64,000 nt of DNA from Salmonella enterica subsp. enterica serovar Choleraesuis (GCA_022846635.1 AP025685.1:1054001-1118000), one strand, 5' to 3'. Shown: positions 27,993-38,511, numbered from the stretch's first letter. The notes: a model not told the origin generated them from the letters alone. A program made the numbers and translations.

Positions 27993-28613
27993 GTGGAAAT
28001 ATACGAAAATGAAAATGAGCAGCGTGACGCGATAAAAAACTTTTTCGCGGAAAATGGCAAAGCGCTGGTTGTTGGGGTTGTACTGGGTATCGGTGCGCTG
28101 GTTGGCTGGCGTTACTGGAGTAATGGTCAGGTTAACTCTGCTCGCGAATCCTCGCTGGCTTACGATAATACCGTTGCGGCCCTGCAATCCGGCAAAGCTC
28201 AGGATCTGACTGCCGCCGAAAAGTTCGTTGCAGAAAACAGCAACTCCTACGGCGCTTTGGCTTCACTCTCTCTGGCGCAAAAGTTTGTTAATCAAAACGA
28301 ACTTGCTAAGGCCAGCGCCCAGCTGCAGCAGGGTCTGGCAAATGCCAAAGATGAGAATCTTAAAGCTCTGATTAATTTACGCCTGGCACGTCTGCAGGTT
28401 CAGCAGAAACAGGCCGATGCTGCACTGAAAACGCTAGAAAGCGTGAAGGGCGAAGGCTGGAACGCGATTGTTGCCGATTTACGTGGCGAAGCGCTGCTGA
28501 GCAAAGGCGATAAACAGGGTGCACGTGATGCATGGACGAAAGGGGCCGCCAGCGACTCCTCTCCGGCGCTGCGTGAAATGATGCAAATGAAAATTAACAA
28601 TCTTTCCAGCTAA
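27993..28613 (+). CDS. yfgM: YfgM (AncA), inner-membrane TPR ancillary SecYEG translocon protein
   Basis: 206 residues from GTG. A short cytoplasmic N-terminus (EIYENENEQRDAIKNFF) and one membrane span (ALVVGVVLGIGALVGWRYW) are followed by a periplasmic TPR-like domain (AAEKFVAENSNSYGALASLSLA, LRLARLQVQQKQADAALKTL, in parts). In E. coli it works with PpiD at the Sec translocon in periplasmic chaperone traffic. It is 11 bp upstream of bamB. Confidence 0.96.
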   Translation: MEIYENENEQRDAIKNFFAENGKALVVGVVLGIGALVGWRYWSNGQVNSARESSLAYDNTVAALQSGKAQDLTAAEKFVAENSNSYGALASLSLAQKFVNQNELAKASAQLQQGLANAKDENLKALINLRLARLQVQQKQADAALKTLESVKGEGWNAIVADLRGEALLSKGDKQGARDAWTKGAASDSSPALREMMQMKINNLSS

Positions 28614-28624
28614 CGAGGGAACCG

Positions 28625-29806
28625 ATGCAATTGCGTAATCTATTTGTACCTGGGCTGCTTACCGTAACACTGCTTAGCGGCTGTTCCCTGTTTAACAGCG
28701 AAGAAGATGTTTATAAAATGTCGCCGCTGCCAGAAGTGCAGAACCAGATCTCCCCAAATACTTTGTGGGACACTTCTGTCGGTAGCGGTATTGGTGATTT
28801 CTACTCCAATCTGCATCCGGCCGTTCAGGATAGCGTAGTCTACGCAGCCGATCGTAAAGGTACCGTACGCGCACTGAACGTTGCTGATGGTAAAGAGGTG
28901 TGGACGGTTGATCTCTCTGAGAAAACCGGCTTCTTCTCTAAAAACCTGCCAGCGCTGCTTTCCGGCGGTGTAACGGTTTCCGGCGGTCACGTATATATCG
29001 GCAGTGAAAAGGCAAAAGTATTCGCTCTGAACACCAGTGATGGTTCTATTGCCTGGCAGTCTGATGTAGCCGGTGAAGCGGTATCTCGTCCAACCGTGAG
29101 CGATGGCGTTGTGCTGGTTCATACCAGCAACGGTATTCTTCAGGCGCTGGATGAAAACTCCGGTGCCGTTAAGTGGACTGTGAACCTGGATATGCCTGCT
29201 CTGTCACTGCGCGGCGAATCCGCTCCAGCTACCGCTTACGGTGCGGCAATTGTCGGTGGCGATAACGGTCGCGTGAGTGCGGTTCTGTTGCAGCAGGGTC
29301 AGATGATCTGGCAGCAGCGCATTTCTCAGGCTACCGGCGCTACCGAAATCTCCCGTCTGGGCGATGTAGATATGACGCCTGTCATTCAGAACGGTGTGGT
29401 TTATGCGCTGGCATATAACGGCAACCTTACGGCTCTGGATCTGCGTTCCGGCCAGATTATGTGGAAACGCGAACTGGGTTCAGTCAACGATCTGATTGTT
29501 GATGGCAACAATATCTATGTGGTTGACCAGAATGACCGCGTGATGGCTATGACAACCGACGGCGGCGTTACCCTGTGGACCCAGAATGACCTGGCACACC
29601 GTAATCTGACCGCACCAGCGCTGTATAATGGCTACCTGGTCGTTGGTGATGCTGAAGGTTACCTGCACTGGATTAATAACTCCGATGGCCGTTTTGTGGC
29701 TCAGGAGAAACTGGATAGCTCTGGTCTGCAGACCGAGCCAGTGGTTGCGGAAGGCAAACTGTTCATTCAGGCAAAAGACGGCACGCTGTACGCTATCTCG
29801 AACTAA
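28625..29806 (+). CDS. bamB: BamB, outer-membrane beta-barrel assembly lipoprotein
   Basis: 393 residues. The signal peptide ends in the lipobox TLLSGC (Cys20). The mature part is an eight-bladed propeller with PQQ-type blade repeats such as GTVRALNVADGKEVWTVDL, AKVFALNTSDGSIAWQSDV and GNLTALDLRSGQIMWKREL. It binds BamA and supports outer-membrane protein folding. In this window bamC and the protease bepA act in the same pathway. A terminator follows. Confidence 0.98.
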   Translation: MQLRNLFVPGLLTVTLLSGCSLFNSEEDVYKMSPLPEVQNQISPNTLWDTSVGSGIGDFYSNLHPAVQDSVVYAADRKGTVRALNVADGKEVWTVDLSEKTGFFSKNLPALLSGGVTVSGGHVYIGSEKAKVFALNTSDGSIAWQSDVAGEAVSRPTVSDGVVLVHTSNGILQALDENSGAVKWTVNLDMPALSLRGESAPATAYGAAIVGGDNGRVSAVLLQQGQMIWQQRISQATGATEISRLGDVDMTPVIQNGVVYALAYNGNLTALDLRSGQIMWKRELGSVNDLIVDGNNIYVVDQNDRVMAMTTDGGVTLWTQNDLAHRNLTAPALYNGYLVVGDAEGYLHWINNSDGRFVAQEKLDSSGLQTEPVVAEGKLFIQAKDGTLYAISN

Positions 29807-29826
29807 CTGATAGTTGCTGCCATACT

Positions 29827-29866
29827 GAAACGGCGCCTGAGACTCAGGGGCCGTTTCCTGTTTTTT
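29827..29866 (+). terminator. Terminator after bamB
   Basis: GAAACGGC-G-CCTGA, a GAC loop and TCAGG-G-GCCGTTTC form a long stem with one internal mismatch, followed by a run of six T residues. Confidence 0.9.
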
Positions 29867-29921
29867 GTTACCGGCGCTAACTGCGCGGATAACGATAATT
29901 TTTTGGTAATGAGGTTTTTAC

Positions 29922-31406
29922 ATGATTCCTGTGGTCGCGCTGGTAGGGCGCCCTAATGTCGGCAAATCTACACTGTTTAACCGGTTAACCCGCACCCGCG
30001 ATGCGTTGGTAGCGGATTTCCCGGGGCTGACCCGCGATCGCAAATATGGTCGCGCAGAAATAGAGGGCCGCGAGTATATCGTTATCGATACCGGTGGTAT
30101 TGATGGTACTGAAGAAGGCGTAGAAACCCGCATGGCGGAACAGTCGCTGCAGGCGATTGAAGAGGCCGATGTGGTGCTGTTTATGGTTGATGCGCGCGCT
30201 GGCCTGATGCCTGCGGATGAGGGCATTGCCCAGCATCTGCGCTCCCGTGAAAAACCTACTTTCCTGGTGGCGAATAAAACTGATGGTATGGATGCAGACC
30301 AGGCGGTGCTGGATTTCTACTCTCTGGGGTTGGGCGAAATCCATCCGATTGCAGCTTCCCACGGGCGCGGTGTAACTTCTCTGCTGGAGCACGTACTGCT
30401 GCCGTGGATGGAAGACGTAGCACCGGTGGAAGAAGTCGATGAAGATGCGCTGTATTGGGCGCAGTTTGAGGCTGAAAACGGTACGGGTGAAGAACTTCCT
30501 GAAGAGCCGGAAGACGACTTTAACCCTCAGGACCTGCCAATTAAACTGGCGATTGTTGGTCGTCCAAACGTTGGTAAGTCAACGCTTACCAACCGTATTC
30601 TCGGTGAAGACCGCGTTGTGGTCTACGACATGCCGGGTACTACCCGCGATAGCGTATATATCCCAATGCAGCGTGATGAGCGGGAATATATCCTGATCGA
30701 TACCGCCGGGGTGCGTAAGCGCGGCAAAATTACCGATACGGTTGAGAAATTCTCAGTAATCAAAACCCTGCAGGCTATCGAAGATGCTAACGTCGTGCTG
30801 CTGGTGATTGATGCCCGCGAAGGTATTTCTGACCAGGATCTGTCCCTGCTTGGCTTTATTCTCAACAGCGGTCGCTCGCTGGTGATTGTGGTCAACAAGT
30901 GGGATGGCCTGAGCCAGGAGATTAAAGAACAGGTTAAAGAGACCCTGGATTATCGCCTGGGCTTTATCGATTTCGCACGCGTACACTTCATTTCTGCTCT
31001 GCATGGCAGCGGCGTGGGCAACCTGTTTGAATCAGTTCGCGAAGCATACGACAGCGCCACCCGCCGCGTAAGTACTGCGATGCTGACCCGCATTATGACC
31101 ATGGCAAGCGAAGACCATCAGCCGCCGCTGGTGCGTGGACGCCGCGTGAAGCTGAAATATGCTCATGCCGGTGGTTATAACCCACCGATTGTGGTGATTC
31201 ACGGAAACCAGGTTAAAGACCTGCCTGATTCATACAAGCGCTATCTGATGAACTACTTCCGTAAATCGCTGGAAGTAATGGGTTCACCGATTCGTATCCA
31301 GTTCAAAGAGGGTGATAACCCGTTTGCCGGTAAGCGAAATACTCTGACGCCAAACCAGATGCGTAAACGTAAGCGCCTGATTAAGCACATCAAGAAAGGC
31401 AAATAA
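29922..31406 (+). CDS. der: Der (EngA), double-domain ribosome-assembly GTPase
   Basis: 494 residues. There are two tandem GTPase domains, each with GRPNVGKST (near the N-terminus and again after the acidic linker [15 protein letters not shown]), with DTGG and DTAGVRKRG switch motifs and NKTDG/NKWDG specificity motifs. A C-terminal KH-like domain ends in [19 protein letters not shown]. It binds the 50S precursor and is essential in E. coli. Confidence 0.99.
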   Translation: MIPVVALVGRPNVGKSTLFNRLTRTRDALVADFPGLTRDRKYGRAEIEGREYIVIDTGGIDGTEEGVETRMAEQSLQAIEEADVVLFMVDARAGLMPADEGIAQHLRSREKPTFLVANKTDGMDADQAVLDFYSLGLGEIHPIAASHGRGVTSLLEHVLLPWMEDVAPVEEVDEDALYWAQFEAENGTGEELPEEPEDDFNPQDLPIKLAIVGRPNVGKSTLTNRILGEDRVVVYDMPGTTRDSVYIPMQRDEREYILIDTAGVRKRGKITDTVEKFSVIKTLQAIEDANVVLLVIDAREGISDQDLSLLGFILNSGRSLVIVVNKWDGLSQEIKEQVKETLDYRLGFIDFARVHFISALHGSGVGNLFESVREAYDSATRRVSTAMLTRIMTMASEDHQPPLVRGRRVKLKYAHAGGYNPPIVVIHGNQVKDLPDSYKRYLMNYFRKSLEVMGSPIRIQFKEGDNPFAGKRNTLTPNQMRKRKRLIKHIKKGK

Positions 31407-31442
31407 CGACTTACCAGAAATCGTTAGCTTAATAAATTTAAG

Positions 31443-31463
31443 GCCCGCATTAGCGGGCTTTTT
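31443..31463 (+). terminator. Terminator of der
   Basis: GCCCGC, an ATTA loop and GCGGGC are followed by TTTTT. It marks the left edge of the AT-rich islet. Confidence 0.9.
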
Positions 31464-32258
31464 AGTACCTGATTCATGGTTATAATCAAGGGTTAAAAAT
31501 ACTTTTCCAGGTAAGGGCATTAAATTTCTAATATTTATATTATAGCTGGAGAGCGATTTTAAAAATCACTGCTTGCTCTTAAATATGATCATTAATTTAA
31601 ATGTGCTCATTAATTTAAATATGCTCATGAATTTGGAAATGATTTTTTATTATATTTTAAATATAAAAAACAAAGCCGTGGCTTTATTTACCTAGGTCCA
31701 AAAGTTTATTGGTGAAATTTTTGGTGGCTGTATTGCTATACATGTGAAATGATTTTTATCGATATTAATCTATTGATTATGTTGTATAAAAAGCGGATTG
31801 AGATGCCTGAGCTAATTATCTATACGCAATAACAGTTATTGCAATCAGCTGTACATTACCTAAATAATCTATGCTTTTGTTATATCCATGGGGTGGCATT
31901 GTAATGTGAGCTTAGCAAGCCTGGTAATAAGTGAGTATTTTGTTTTTTTCTAATAAACAATAAAAACGATATCTTTGTAGCGATAGGCATATTATTAGAG
32001 CCTGTAAGTCATCATTGAGTATTTTATATATACAGCCAAAGCCTGCCCCCAACCAGCAGGTAATATAGCTGCCTTATCCAGAATGCCTTCCAAAAACAGC
32101 GTTATCCTATTAGAGCCAACAAGACGATGGGGCAGATACCGCTGTAATTGCTTGTATTACGAGCTTTTATAATCTTTTGGCTATTGCTCTAATAGCGCGA
32201 AAAGTGCGATTGATCCGGGTAATCTGGTTGTCATATCTATACTGGAAAGTTTCTGCTT
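31464..32258. other. AT-rich intergenic islet between der and yfgJ
   Basis: About 800 bp with far lower GC than its neighbours and stop codons in all frames. It contains three tandem 18-bp repeats (31581-31634), a 15-bp palindrome TATATTTTAAATATA (about 31651-31665), a small hairpin AAAGC-CGTG-GCTTT (31672-31685) and the 10-bp word TATTAGAGCC twice (31993-32002 and 32109-32118). I found no gene or mobile-element ends. It could be decayed acquired DNA, an H-NS-bound regulatory region for the downstream small ORF and yfgJ, or the site of an unrecognised sRNA. Confidence 0.6.
31581..31634. repeat. Three tandem 18-bp AT-rich repeats
   Basis: Units AAATATGATCATTAATTT, AAATGTGCTCATTAATTT and AAATATGCTCATGAATTT follow each other exactly, with one to three differences between units. 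Each includes the inverted words AAAT...ATTT, and the first contains the palindrome TGATCA. Confidence 0.85.
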
Positions 32259-32435
32259 GTGATTGTTCAAATGCTTGTCTCCCTTATCAACCACTGGCCA
32301 TCGGCTTTAGTGCTGTTATTGTTAGCACTATGTCTGGCGCGTGCATTTGCCCCTCGCTGGTTAACACTGATTGTTGCCTTCCTTGCTTTGGGCATCGGCT
32401 TTTTTGTTGTATTCATCGGGATAGTTTTTGTATAG
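32259..32435 (+). CDS. Possible small two-span membrane protein upstream of yfgJ
   Basis: 58 residues from a GTG at 32259 (GGAAAG ribosome site 9 bases upstream), or 54 from the ATG at 32271. Two clear hydrophobic segments, WPSALVLLLLALCLARAF and WLTLIVAFLALGIGFFVVFI, are joined by a short basic loop (ARAFAPR). GC content and codon use are closer to the core genome than to the AT-rich islet before it. It ends 44 bp before yfgJ. I do not recognise the family. A 96-codon frame over the same DNA is Cys-rich and implausible. Whether it is expressed is unknown. Confidence 0.5.
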   Translation: MIVQMLVSLINHWPSALVLLLLALCLARAFAPRWLTLIVAFLALGIGFFVVFIGIVFV

Positions 32436-32479
32436 ATGTGGCTTCACCCCGCGCTGGGGGTGAATGATAAGGAGCTGAT

Positions 32480-32704
32480 ATGGAACTAATTTGTCCTTCC
32501 TGCCATCAGGCATTAGCTGAGCCAGAAGAGGGAAAACCCTGTACGCACTGCGGTGCCAGCTATCGCCTGGCCGCTTGTTGCCCCGAGTGTCGCAAGCCGC
32601 TGGAGGTGCTAAAAGCCTGCGGTGCTGTAGATTATTTTTGCCAGCACGGGCACGGTCTGGTGTCGAAAAAGAGCGTGCTCTGGCTGGCAGTTGCTGAAGA
32701 TTAA
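32480..32704 (+). CDS. yfgJ: YfgJ, small zinc-ribbon protein
   Basis: 74 residues with four cysteine pairs or near pairs, CPSC, CTHC, CPEC and C-(6)-FCQH, making two zinc ribbons. The end matches E. coli YfgJ ([25 protein letters not shown], in parts). Function unknown. AAGGAG precedes the ATG. Its stop codon overlaps that of the convergent xseA within TTAA (32701-32704). Confidence 0.92.
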   Translation: MELICPSCHQALAEPEEGKPCTHCGASYRLAACCPECRKPLEVLKACGAVDYFCQHGHGLVSKKSVLWLAVAED

Positions 32705-34065
32705 CGGCGGGGGCGTTTGGCCTGACGTGTTAGCTTCACAACGGCGCTCTCGATTATCCCATCGCCGGTTCTGGTTGTGAGTACATCGCCCGGTGCTAAC
32801 TGCTTAATATTTTTAACCACCCGACCATCAGGGCCGCTGGTGACGCTGTAGCCTCGGGCCAGCGTGGCCAGCGGGCTAACGGCTTCCAGGTGAGTCAGTG
32901 CGCTGGCAAATCGCTCTCTTGTCGCGGCAAGCCTGGCACTCAGCGTTTGTGACAGCCGAAACTCCAGCTGCTGCAGCCGGGTTTGCTGGCGGTGAATTTT
33001 GCCCAGCGGCTGTTGCTGATTAAGGCGGGTTGAGAGCCTGTTTTGGCGCTCCTGGCTGCGCTTCATCTGGCTTTCTACCGCCGAGTTCATGCGTTGCTGA
33101 AGGCGCATGAGTGCCGTTTGCTGGCGCGCCAATCGCAGCTGCGGATGTTGCTGTTCAAGCCGATGGCGGATGCGGGCAAACTGGCTGGTACGCTGAGCCA
33201 GCAGATAATCCATCGCCATTTCCAGCCTTTGCTGCTGATGCGTCAGCTGGCGCTGTAATTCCTGCTGATTACGGCTGACCAGTTCGGCTGCGGCGGAAGG
33301 GGTAGGGGCGCGCAGATCGGCGACAAAGTCGGCAATGGTGACATCCGTTTCATGGCCCACGGCGCTCACAATAGGAATACGGCTGGCAAAAATTGCGCGC
33401 GCTACCCGCTCATCGTTAAAGCACCACAAATCTTCTAGCGAGCCGCCACCGCGGCCAACTATCAGCACATCACACTCATTGCGCTGGTTGGCAAGCTCAA
33501 TCGCACGGACTATCTGAGCACTGGCCTCAGCGCCCTGTACCGCAGTGGGGTAGATAACCACGGGCAGTGAAGGATCGCGACGGCGCAGAACGTTCAGCAC
33601 ATCGTGGAGCGCAGCGCCGCTTGGAGAGGTGATGACGCCGACCTGAGTTGCCGGCACGGGCAGCGGTTTCTTGGCGGCAGGCGCAAATAAGCCTTCTTCA
33701 TTGAGGCGCTGCTTAAGCTGTTCAAACTGCTGCTGTAACAGACCTTCACCGGCAGGCTGCATGCTTTCGGCGATAATCTGGTAATCGCCCCGCGGTTCAT
33801 AAAGCGTTACGCTGGCCCGAACCAGCACCTGCTGACCGTGCTGGGGGCGGAAGGTGACGCGACGGTTAGCATTGCGGAACATCGCGCAGCGGATTTGAGC
33901 GCCGTCATCTTTCAGGGTGAAATACCAGTGGCCGGAAGAAGGCTGACTGAAATTGGATATTTCGCCGCTGACCCAGACTTGCCCAAGTTCCTGCTCAAGT
34001 AGCAGACGGACACTCTGGTTCAGGCGACTGACGGTGAAAATTCCTGGGGTAGAAGTTTGCGACAT
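32701..34065 (-). CDS. xseA: XseA, exodeoxyribonuclease VII large subunit
   Basis: 454 residues. The N-terminal OB-fold ([24 protein letters not shown]) is followed by the nuclease domain with [34 protein letters not shown] and [28 protein letters not shown] (in parts). A long coiled-coil region rich in Gln, Arg and Leu binds the small subunits. It degrades single-stranded DNA to oligonucleotides. It is divergent from guaB. Confidence 0.98.
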   Translation of the reverse strand: MSQTSTPGIFTVSRLNQSVRLLLEQELGQVWVSGEISNFSQPSSGHWYFTLKDDGAQIRCAMFRNANRRVTFRPQHGQQVLVRASVTLYEPRGDYQIIAESMQPAGEGLLQQQFEQLKQRLNEEGLFAPAAKKPLPVPATQVGVITSPSGAALHDVLNVLRRRDPSLPVVIYPTAVQGAEASAQIVRAIELANQRNECDVLIVGRGGGSLEDLWCFNDERVARAIFASRIPIVSAVGHETDVTIADFVADLRAPTPSAAAELVSRNQQELQRQLTHQQQRLEMAMDYLLAQRTSQFARIRHRLEQQHPQLRLARQQTALMRLQQRMNSAVESQMKRSQERQNRLSTRLNQQQPLGKIHRQQTRLQQLEFRLSQTLSARLAATRERFASALTHLEAVSPLATLARGYSVTSGPDGRVVKNIKQLAPGDVLTTRTGDGIIESAVVKLTRQAKRPRR

Positions 34066-34157
34066 GTGAGCCAGATCAAATTTTAAATCAGCAGGTTATT
34101 TGTTCGATGTTACCCTGGCATGAGCGGATGGCAAGGTATTTTCTTAAAAAGTTGTGG

Positions 34158-34173
34158 AAGCAATCGGTGTCGT
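34158..34173 (+). promoter_or_regulatory. PurR operator of guaBA
   Basis: AAGCAATCGGTGTCGT matches the PurR consensus at 10 of 11 fixed positions. It lies directly upstream of the guaB -10 and would cover the -35 region. Confidence 0.75.
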
Positions 34174-34177
34174 TCTG

Positions 34178-34183
34178 TATAAT
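34178..34183 (+). promoter_or_regulatory. -10 element of the guaBA promoter
   Basis: TATAAT followed by a GC-rich discriminator (GCCGCGG), as in the growth-rate-controlled guaB promoter of E. coli. Confidence 0.75.
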
Positions 34184-34234
34184 GCCGCGGCAATATTTTA
34201 TCTGTTCTCATTCACCCCAGGTTGAGATATTGCC

Positions 34235-35701
34235 ATGCTACGTATCGCCAAAGAAGCCCTGACGTTTGATGACGTCCTCCTTGTTCCAGCTCACTCTACC
34301 GTTCTGCCTAATACTGCCGATCTCAGCACTCAGCTGACTAAAACCATTCGCCTGAACATCCCTATGCTTTCAGCCGCGATGGATACCGTTACCGAAGCGC
34401 GTCTGGCTATCGCCCTTGCGCAGGAAGGCGGTATTGGCTTTATCCATAAGAACATGTCCGTTGAACGCCAGGCTGAAGAAGTTCGCCGGGTGAAAAAACA
34501 TGAAAGCGGCGTAGTTACCGACCCGCAAACCGTGCTGCCAACAACTACTCTGCGTGAAGTGCGTGAACTGACTGAGCGCAACGGTTTCGCCGGTTACCCG
34601 GTTGTCACTGACGATATGGAACTGGTTGGGATTATCACCGGCCGTGACGTGCGTTTCGTTACCGATTTGAACCAGCCGGTCAGCGTTTATATGACGCCAA
34701 AAGAGCGTCTGGTTACCGTTCGTGAAGGTGAGGCCCGTGATGTCGTGCTGGCTAAAATGCACGAAAAACGCGTTGAGAAAGCGCTGGTTGTTGACGATAG
34801 CTTCCACCTGCGCGGCATGATCACCGTTAAAGACTTCCAGAAAGCGGAACGTAAACCTAATGCCTGCAAGGACGAACATGGCCGTCTGCGCGTTGGTGCC
34901 GCAGTGGGCGCTGGTGCGGGTAACGAAGAGCGCGTTGATGCGCTGGTTGCCGCTGGGGTTGACGTACTGCTTATCGATTCCTCTCACGGTCACTCTGAAG
35001 GTGTACTGCAGCGTATCCGTGAAACCCGCGCTAAATATCCAGACCTGCAAATTATTGGCGGTAACGTAGCTACCGCAGCCGGTGCCCGCGCACTGGCCGA
35101 CGCAGGCGTTAGCGCAGTGAAAGTCGGCATTGGTCCTGGCTCTATCTGTACTACTCGTATCGTTACCGGCGTTGGCGTTCCGCAGATTACCGCGGTAGCA
35201 GACGCGGTTGAAGCGCTGGAAGGTACCGGTATTCCGGTTGTTGCCGATGGCGGTATTCGTTTCTCTGGCGATATTGCTAAAGCAATCGCCGCGGGTGCCA
35301 GTGCCGTAATGGTAGGTTCCATGCTGGCAGGTACCGAAGAGTCCCCGGGTGAGATTGAGCTGTACCAGGGCCGTTCTTACAAATCTTACCGCGGTATGGG
35401 CTCCCTGGGTGCGATGTCCAAAGGTTCTTCCGACCGTTACTTCCAGAGTGATAACGCTGCGGACAAACTGGTTCCGGAAGGTATCGAAGGCCGCGTGGCA
35501 TACAAAGGACGCCTGAAAGAGATTATTCACCAGCAGATGGGCGGTTTGCGCTCCTGCATGGGGCTGACCGGTTGTGGTACAATCGACGCCCTGCGTACTA
35601 AGGCGGAGTTTGTGCGCATCAGCGGTGCGGGCATCCAGGAAAGCCACGTTCATGACGTGACTATCACCAAAGAGTCCCCGAACTACCGCCTGGGCTCCTG
35701 A
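34235..35701 (+). CDS. guaB: GuaB, IMP dehydrogenase
   Basis: 488 residues, the E. coli length. The catalytic barrel contains the Cys loop [15 protein letters not shown], and two CBS domains are inserted after about residue 90 ([40 protein letters not shown], in parts). It oxidises IMP to XMP with NAD, the committed step to GMP. It is the first gene of the guaBA operon. A 450-codon open frame on the opposite strand is a codon-usage shadow. Confidence 0.99.
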   Translation: MLRIAKEALTFDDVLLVPAHSTVLPNTADLSTQLTKTIRLNIPMLSAAMDTVTEARLAIALAQEGGIGFIHKNMSVERQAEEVRRVKKHESGVVTDPQTVLPTTTLREVRELTERNGFAGYPVVTDDMELVGIITGRDVRFVTDLNQPVSVYMTPKERLVTVREGEARDVVLAKMHEKRVEKALVVDDSFHLRGMITVKDFQKAERKPNACKDEHGRLRVGAAVGAGAGNEERVDALVAAGVDVLLIDSSHGHSEGVLQRIRETRAKYPDLQIIGGNVATAAGARALADAGVSAVKVGIGPGSICTTRIVTGVGVPQITAVADAVEALEGTGIPVVADGGIRFSGDIAKAIAAGASAVMVGSMLAGTEESPGEIELYQGRSYKSYRGMGSLGAMSKGSSDRYFQSDNAADKLVPEGIEGRVAYKGRLKEIIHQQMGGLRSCMGLTGCGTIDALRTKAEFVRISGAGIQESHVHDVTITKESPNYRLGS

Positions 35702-35710
35702 TCCATTTCC

Positions 35711-35733
35711 GCGCCCGGCCATGTGCCGGGCGC
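35711..35733 (+). promoter_or_regulatory. GC-rich inverted repeat between guaB and guaA
   Basis: GCGCCCGGC, a CATGT loop and GCCGGGCGC form a 9-bp perfect stem without a T-tract. It probably stabilises the guaB message or tunes guaA expression. Confidence 0.55.
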
Positions 35734-35769
35734 TCTGTATTTGTTTTACTTGCCTCGGAAGTAGCGTTA

Positions 35770-37347
35770 ATGACGGAAAATATTCATAAGCATCGCATCC
35801 TTATTCTGGACTTCGGTTCTCAGTACACCCAACTGGTAGCACGTCGCGTGCGTGAGCTGGGCGTTTATTGCGAACTGTGGGCCTGGGATGTGACTGAAGC
35901 TCAGATTCGTGAGTTTAACCCAAGCGGCATCATCCTCTCCGGCGGCCCGGAAAGCACCACCGAGCAAGGCAGCCCGCGTGCGCCTGACTACGTGTTTGAA
36001 GCTGGCGTTCCGGTATTCGGCGTATGCTATGGCATGCAGACCATGGCTATGCAGCTGGGCGGGCATGTTGAAGCGTCAAATGAGCGTGAATTTGGTTACG
36101 CGCAGGTAGAAGTTGTTGCTGAGAGCGAACTGGTTCGCGGTATTGAAGACTCCCTGAGCGCGAACGGCAAACCACTGCTCGACGTTTGGATGAGCCATGG
36201 CGATAAAGTTACCGCTATTCCATCTGACTTTGTCACCGTAGCCAGCACCGAAACCTGCCCGTTCGCCATTATGGCTAACGAAGAGAAGCGTTTCTACGGC
36301 GTGCAGTTCCACCCTGAAGTTACCCATACCCGCCAGGGTATGCGTATGCTTGAGCGTTTCGTCCTCGACATCTGTAACTGTGAAGCCCTTTGGACTCCAG
36401 CGAAGATTATCGACGATGCGGTTGAGCGCCTGCGTAAACAGGTTGGTAACGATAAAGTTATCCTCGGCCTGTCCGGCGGTGTGGACTCCTCCGTTACAGC
36501 GATGCTGCTGCACCGCGCTATCGGCGATCGCCTGACCTGCGTATTCGTCGATAACGGCCTGCTGCGTCTGAATGAAGCCCAGCAGGTAATGGACATGTTT
36601 GGCGACCGCTTTGGTCTGAACATTGTTCACGTTGAAGGTGAGGCTCGCTTCCTGGCCGCTCTGGCCGGTGAAAACGATCCGGAAGCCAAGCGTAAAATCA
36701 TTGGCCGCGTATTCGTCGAAGTGTTCGATGAAGAAGCTCTGAAGCTGGATGATGTTAAATGGCTGGCGCAGGGGACTATCTACCCGGACGTTATTGAATC
36801 TGCCGCATCCTCAACTGGTAAAGCGCACGTTATCAAGTCTCACCATAACGTAGGCGGTCTGCCAAAAGAGATGAAAATGGGGCTGGTTGAACCGCTGCGC
36901 GAACTGTTCAAAGATGAAGTTCGCAAAATCGGTCTGGAGCTGGGTCTGCCGTACGACATGCTGTACCGTCACCCGTTCCCGGGGCCTGGTCTGGGCGTGC
37001 GCGTGCTGGGCGAAGTGAAGAAAGAGTACTGCGATCTGCTGCGTCGTGCGGACGCTATCTTCATTGAAGAGCTGCACAAAGCTGACCTGTATAACAAGGT
37101 GAGCCAGGCGTTTACCGTGTTCCTGCCGGTTCGCTCCGTTGGCGTTATGGGCGATGGCCGTAAATACGATTGGGTTGTCTCCCTGCGTGCGGTAGAAACC
37201 ATCGACTTTATGACCGCACACTGGGCACACCTGCCTTATGACTTCCTGGGCCGCGTTTCCAACCGCATCATCAACGAAGTTAACGGCATTTCTCGCGTGG
37301 TTTACGATATTTCCGGTAAACCACCGGCTACCATCGAGTGGGAATAA
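35770..37347 (+). CDS. guaA: GuaA, GMP synthase (glutamine-hydrolysing)
   Basis: 525 residues. The N-terminal class I glutamine amidotransferase has the nucleophile Cys in [13 protein letters not shown] and the His-Glu pair in [10 protein letters not shown]. The ATP-pyrophosphatase domain has the P-loop [10 protein letters not shown], and the C-terminal dimerisation domain ends in PPATIEWE. It converts XMP to GMP. It lies 68 bp after guaB and is followed by a strong terminator. Confidence 0.99.
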   Translation: MTENIHKHRILILDFGSQYTQLVARRVRELGVYCELWAWDVTEAQIREFNPSGIILSGGPESTTEQGSPRAPDYVFEAGVPVFGVCYGMQTMAMQLGGHVEASNEREFGYAQVEVVAESELVRGIEDSLSANGKPLLDVWMSHGDKVTAIPSDFVTVASTETCPFAIMANEEKRFYGVQFHPEVTHTRQGMRMLERFVLDICNCEALWTPAKIIDDAVERLRKQVGNDKVILGLSGGVDSSVTAMLLHRAIGDRLTCVFVDNGLLRLNEAQQVMDMFGDRFGLNIVHVEGEARFLAALAGENDPEAKRKIIGRVFVEVFDEEALKLDDVKWLAQGTIYPDVIESAASSTGKAHVIKSHHNVGGLPKEMKMGLVEPLRELFKDEVRKIGLELGLPYDMLYRHPFPGPGLGVRVLGEVKKEYCDLLRRADAIFIEELHKADLYNKVSQAFTVFLPVRSVGVMGDGRKYDWVVSLRAVETIDFMTAHWAHLPYDFLGRVSNRIINEVNGISRVVYDISGKPPATIEWE

Positions 37348-37372
37348 TCCCTCGCTAGTTGTAGCAACAGTG

Positions 37373-37398
37373 AAGCCCGCGTAATCGCGGGCTTTTTT
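37373..37398 (+). terminator. Terminator of guaBA
   Basis: AAGCCCGCG, a TAAT loop and CGCGGGCTT are followed by a T-run up to the convergent oxidoreductase gene. Confidence 0.92.
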
Positions 37399-38511
37399 TC
37401 AATACAACGTCTTCAACGCTTCGGTATTAAACCCTTCCAGCTTATCGAGCTGTCCGGTGCGGATCTTTTGCAGCCAAAGTGGATCCTGTAACAGAGGTCG
37501 GCCCACGGCGATGAGATCGAATTCGCCATTCTCCAGCCTATCCAGCAGCGGGTCGAGCGGTGCAGTGGCAAAGCATTTCCCAGCCAGCGAAGAAAATACG
37601 TCTCCGCTTAACCCGGCGGCACCCACGGCAATGCTGGTGACTCCAGTTAGTTTTTTCACCCAGCCGGCCATATTCAGGGTTTTATCAACTTCCGGAAATG
37701 CGGCATCCCAGTAATGGCGCTGTGAGCAGTCAAACGCATCAACACCGGCATCCGCCAGAGCCGTTAGCCATTGCTCTAAAATAGCCGGCGTTTCAGCAAT
37801 CCGGGAGTCAAAAGCCTGTGCCTTCCACTGGGAGAAGCGAAACAGCACCGGGAAATCAGGGCTAACCCGCTGGCGAATAGCTTTTAATACTTCAATGGCA
37901 AAGCGCGAGCGTGCCAGGAGAGAGTCACCGCCCCAGTTATCGGTACGCAGGTTGAGGTGGCTGAAGAAAAACTGGTTAATGAGATAGCTATGGCCACCGT
38001 GTAATTCAATACCATCAAATCCCAAACGTTCGGCGTCCGCCGCTGCGGTTGCAAAGGCATCGATTGTATCTGCTATATCTTCTTCACTCATGGAGGCATC
38101 GGTAGATTCGCCTGTGATTGAAAGTCCCGAAGGGCCTTCGAAACTGGCCCCTGGGTGCCATTCCCTGTGAAAAATTGAGCGTTTGGTTCCCACATGCCAC
38201 AGCTGCGGCATGATTTTTCCGCCCGCAGCGTGCACTTCATCGACGACTTTTTTCCAGCCGGTTAAGGCGGCTTCGCCGTGAAATAGCGGCACGTCAGGCT
38301 CATTCACTGATGCCGGGCGATTGATGCCTGTTGCTTCCGTGATTATCAGGCCGACGCCAGCGGCAGCCCGACGGCGATAATAAGCGGCGATTTCCTGCGT
38401 GGGAACCCCGCCTGGAGAAAACGAGCGCGTCATTGGTGCCATGACTACGCGGTTAGGCAGAAGCAGGTTTTTTAGCTGATAGGGTGAAAATAGAAGATTA
38501 GTGGAATCCAT
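37399..38511 (-). CDS. Old Yellow Enzyme-family NADH:flavin oxidoreductase
   Basis: 370 residues. The FMN-binding TIM-barrel features are LPNRVVMAPMTRSFS, GVGLIITEATGIN, MPQLWHVG and the substrate/FMN motif GFDGIELHGGHSYLINQFFFSHLNLRTDNWGG (in parts), followed by FDLIAVGRPLLQDPLWLQKI. Relatives reduce activated C=C bonds, nitro compounds or N-ethylmaleimide. The normal HGAHGYL is HGGHSYL here. It replaces yfgH/yfgI of the E. coli order and is divergent from a TetR gene with two palindromes between them, so it is most likely repressed by that regulator until an electrophile or xenobiotic appears. The physiological substrate is unknown. Confidence 0.9.
   Translation of the reverse strand: MDSTNLLFSPYQLKNLLLPNRVVMAPMTRSFSPGGVPTQEIAAYYRRRAAAGVGLIITEATGINRPASVNEPDVPLFHGEAALTGWKKVVDEVHAAGGKIMPQLWHVGTKRSIFHREWHPGASFEGPSGLSITGESTDASMSEEDIADTIDAFATAAADAERLGFDGIELHGGHSYLINQFFFSHLNLRTDNWGGDSLLARSRFAIEVLKAIRQRVSPDFPVLFRFSQWKAQAFDSRIAETPAILEQWLTALADAGVDAFDCSQRHYWDAAFPEVDKTLNMAGWVKKLTGVTSIAVGAAGLSGDVFSSLAGKCFATAPLDPLLDRLENGEFDLIAVGRPLLQDPLWLQKIRTGQLDKLEGFNTEALKTLY

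Noticed and set aside
32177..32467. 96-codon frame upstream of yfgJ
   Set aside because: Cys-rich with no plausible fold; a different frame over the same DNA gives a much better two-span membrane protein.
34370..35722. 450-codon open frame antisense to guaB
   Set aside because: Same reason: low-complexity Asn/Thr/Arg-rich translation from the reverse strand of a highly biased gene.
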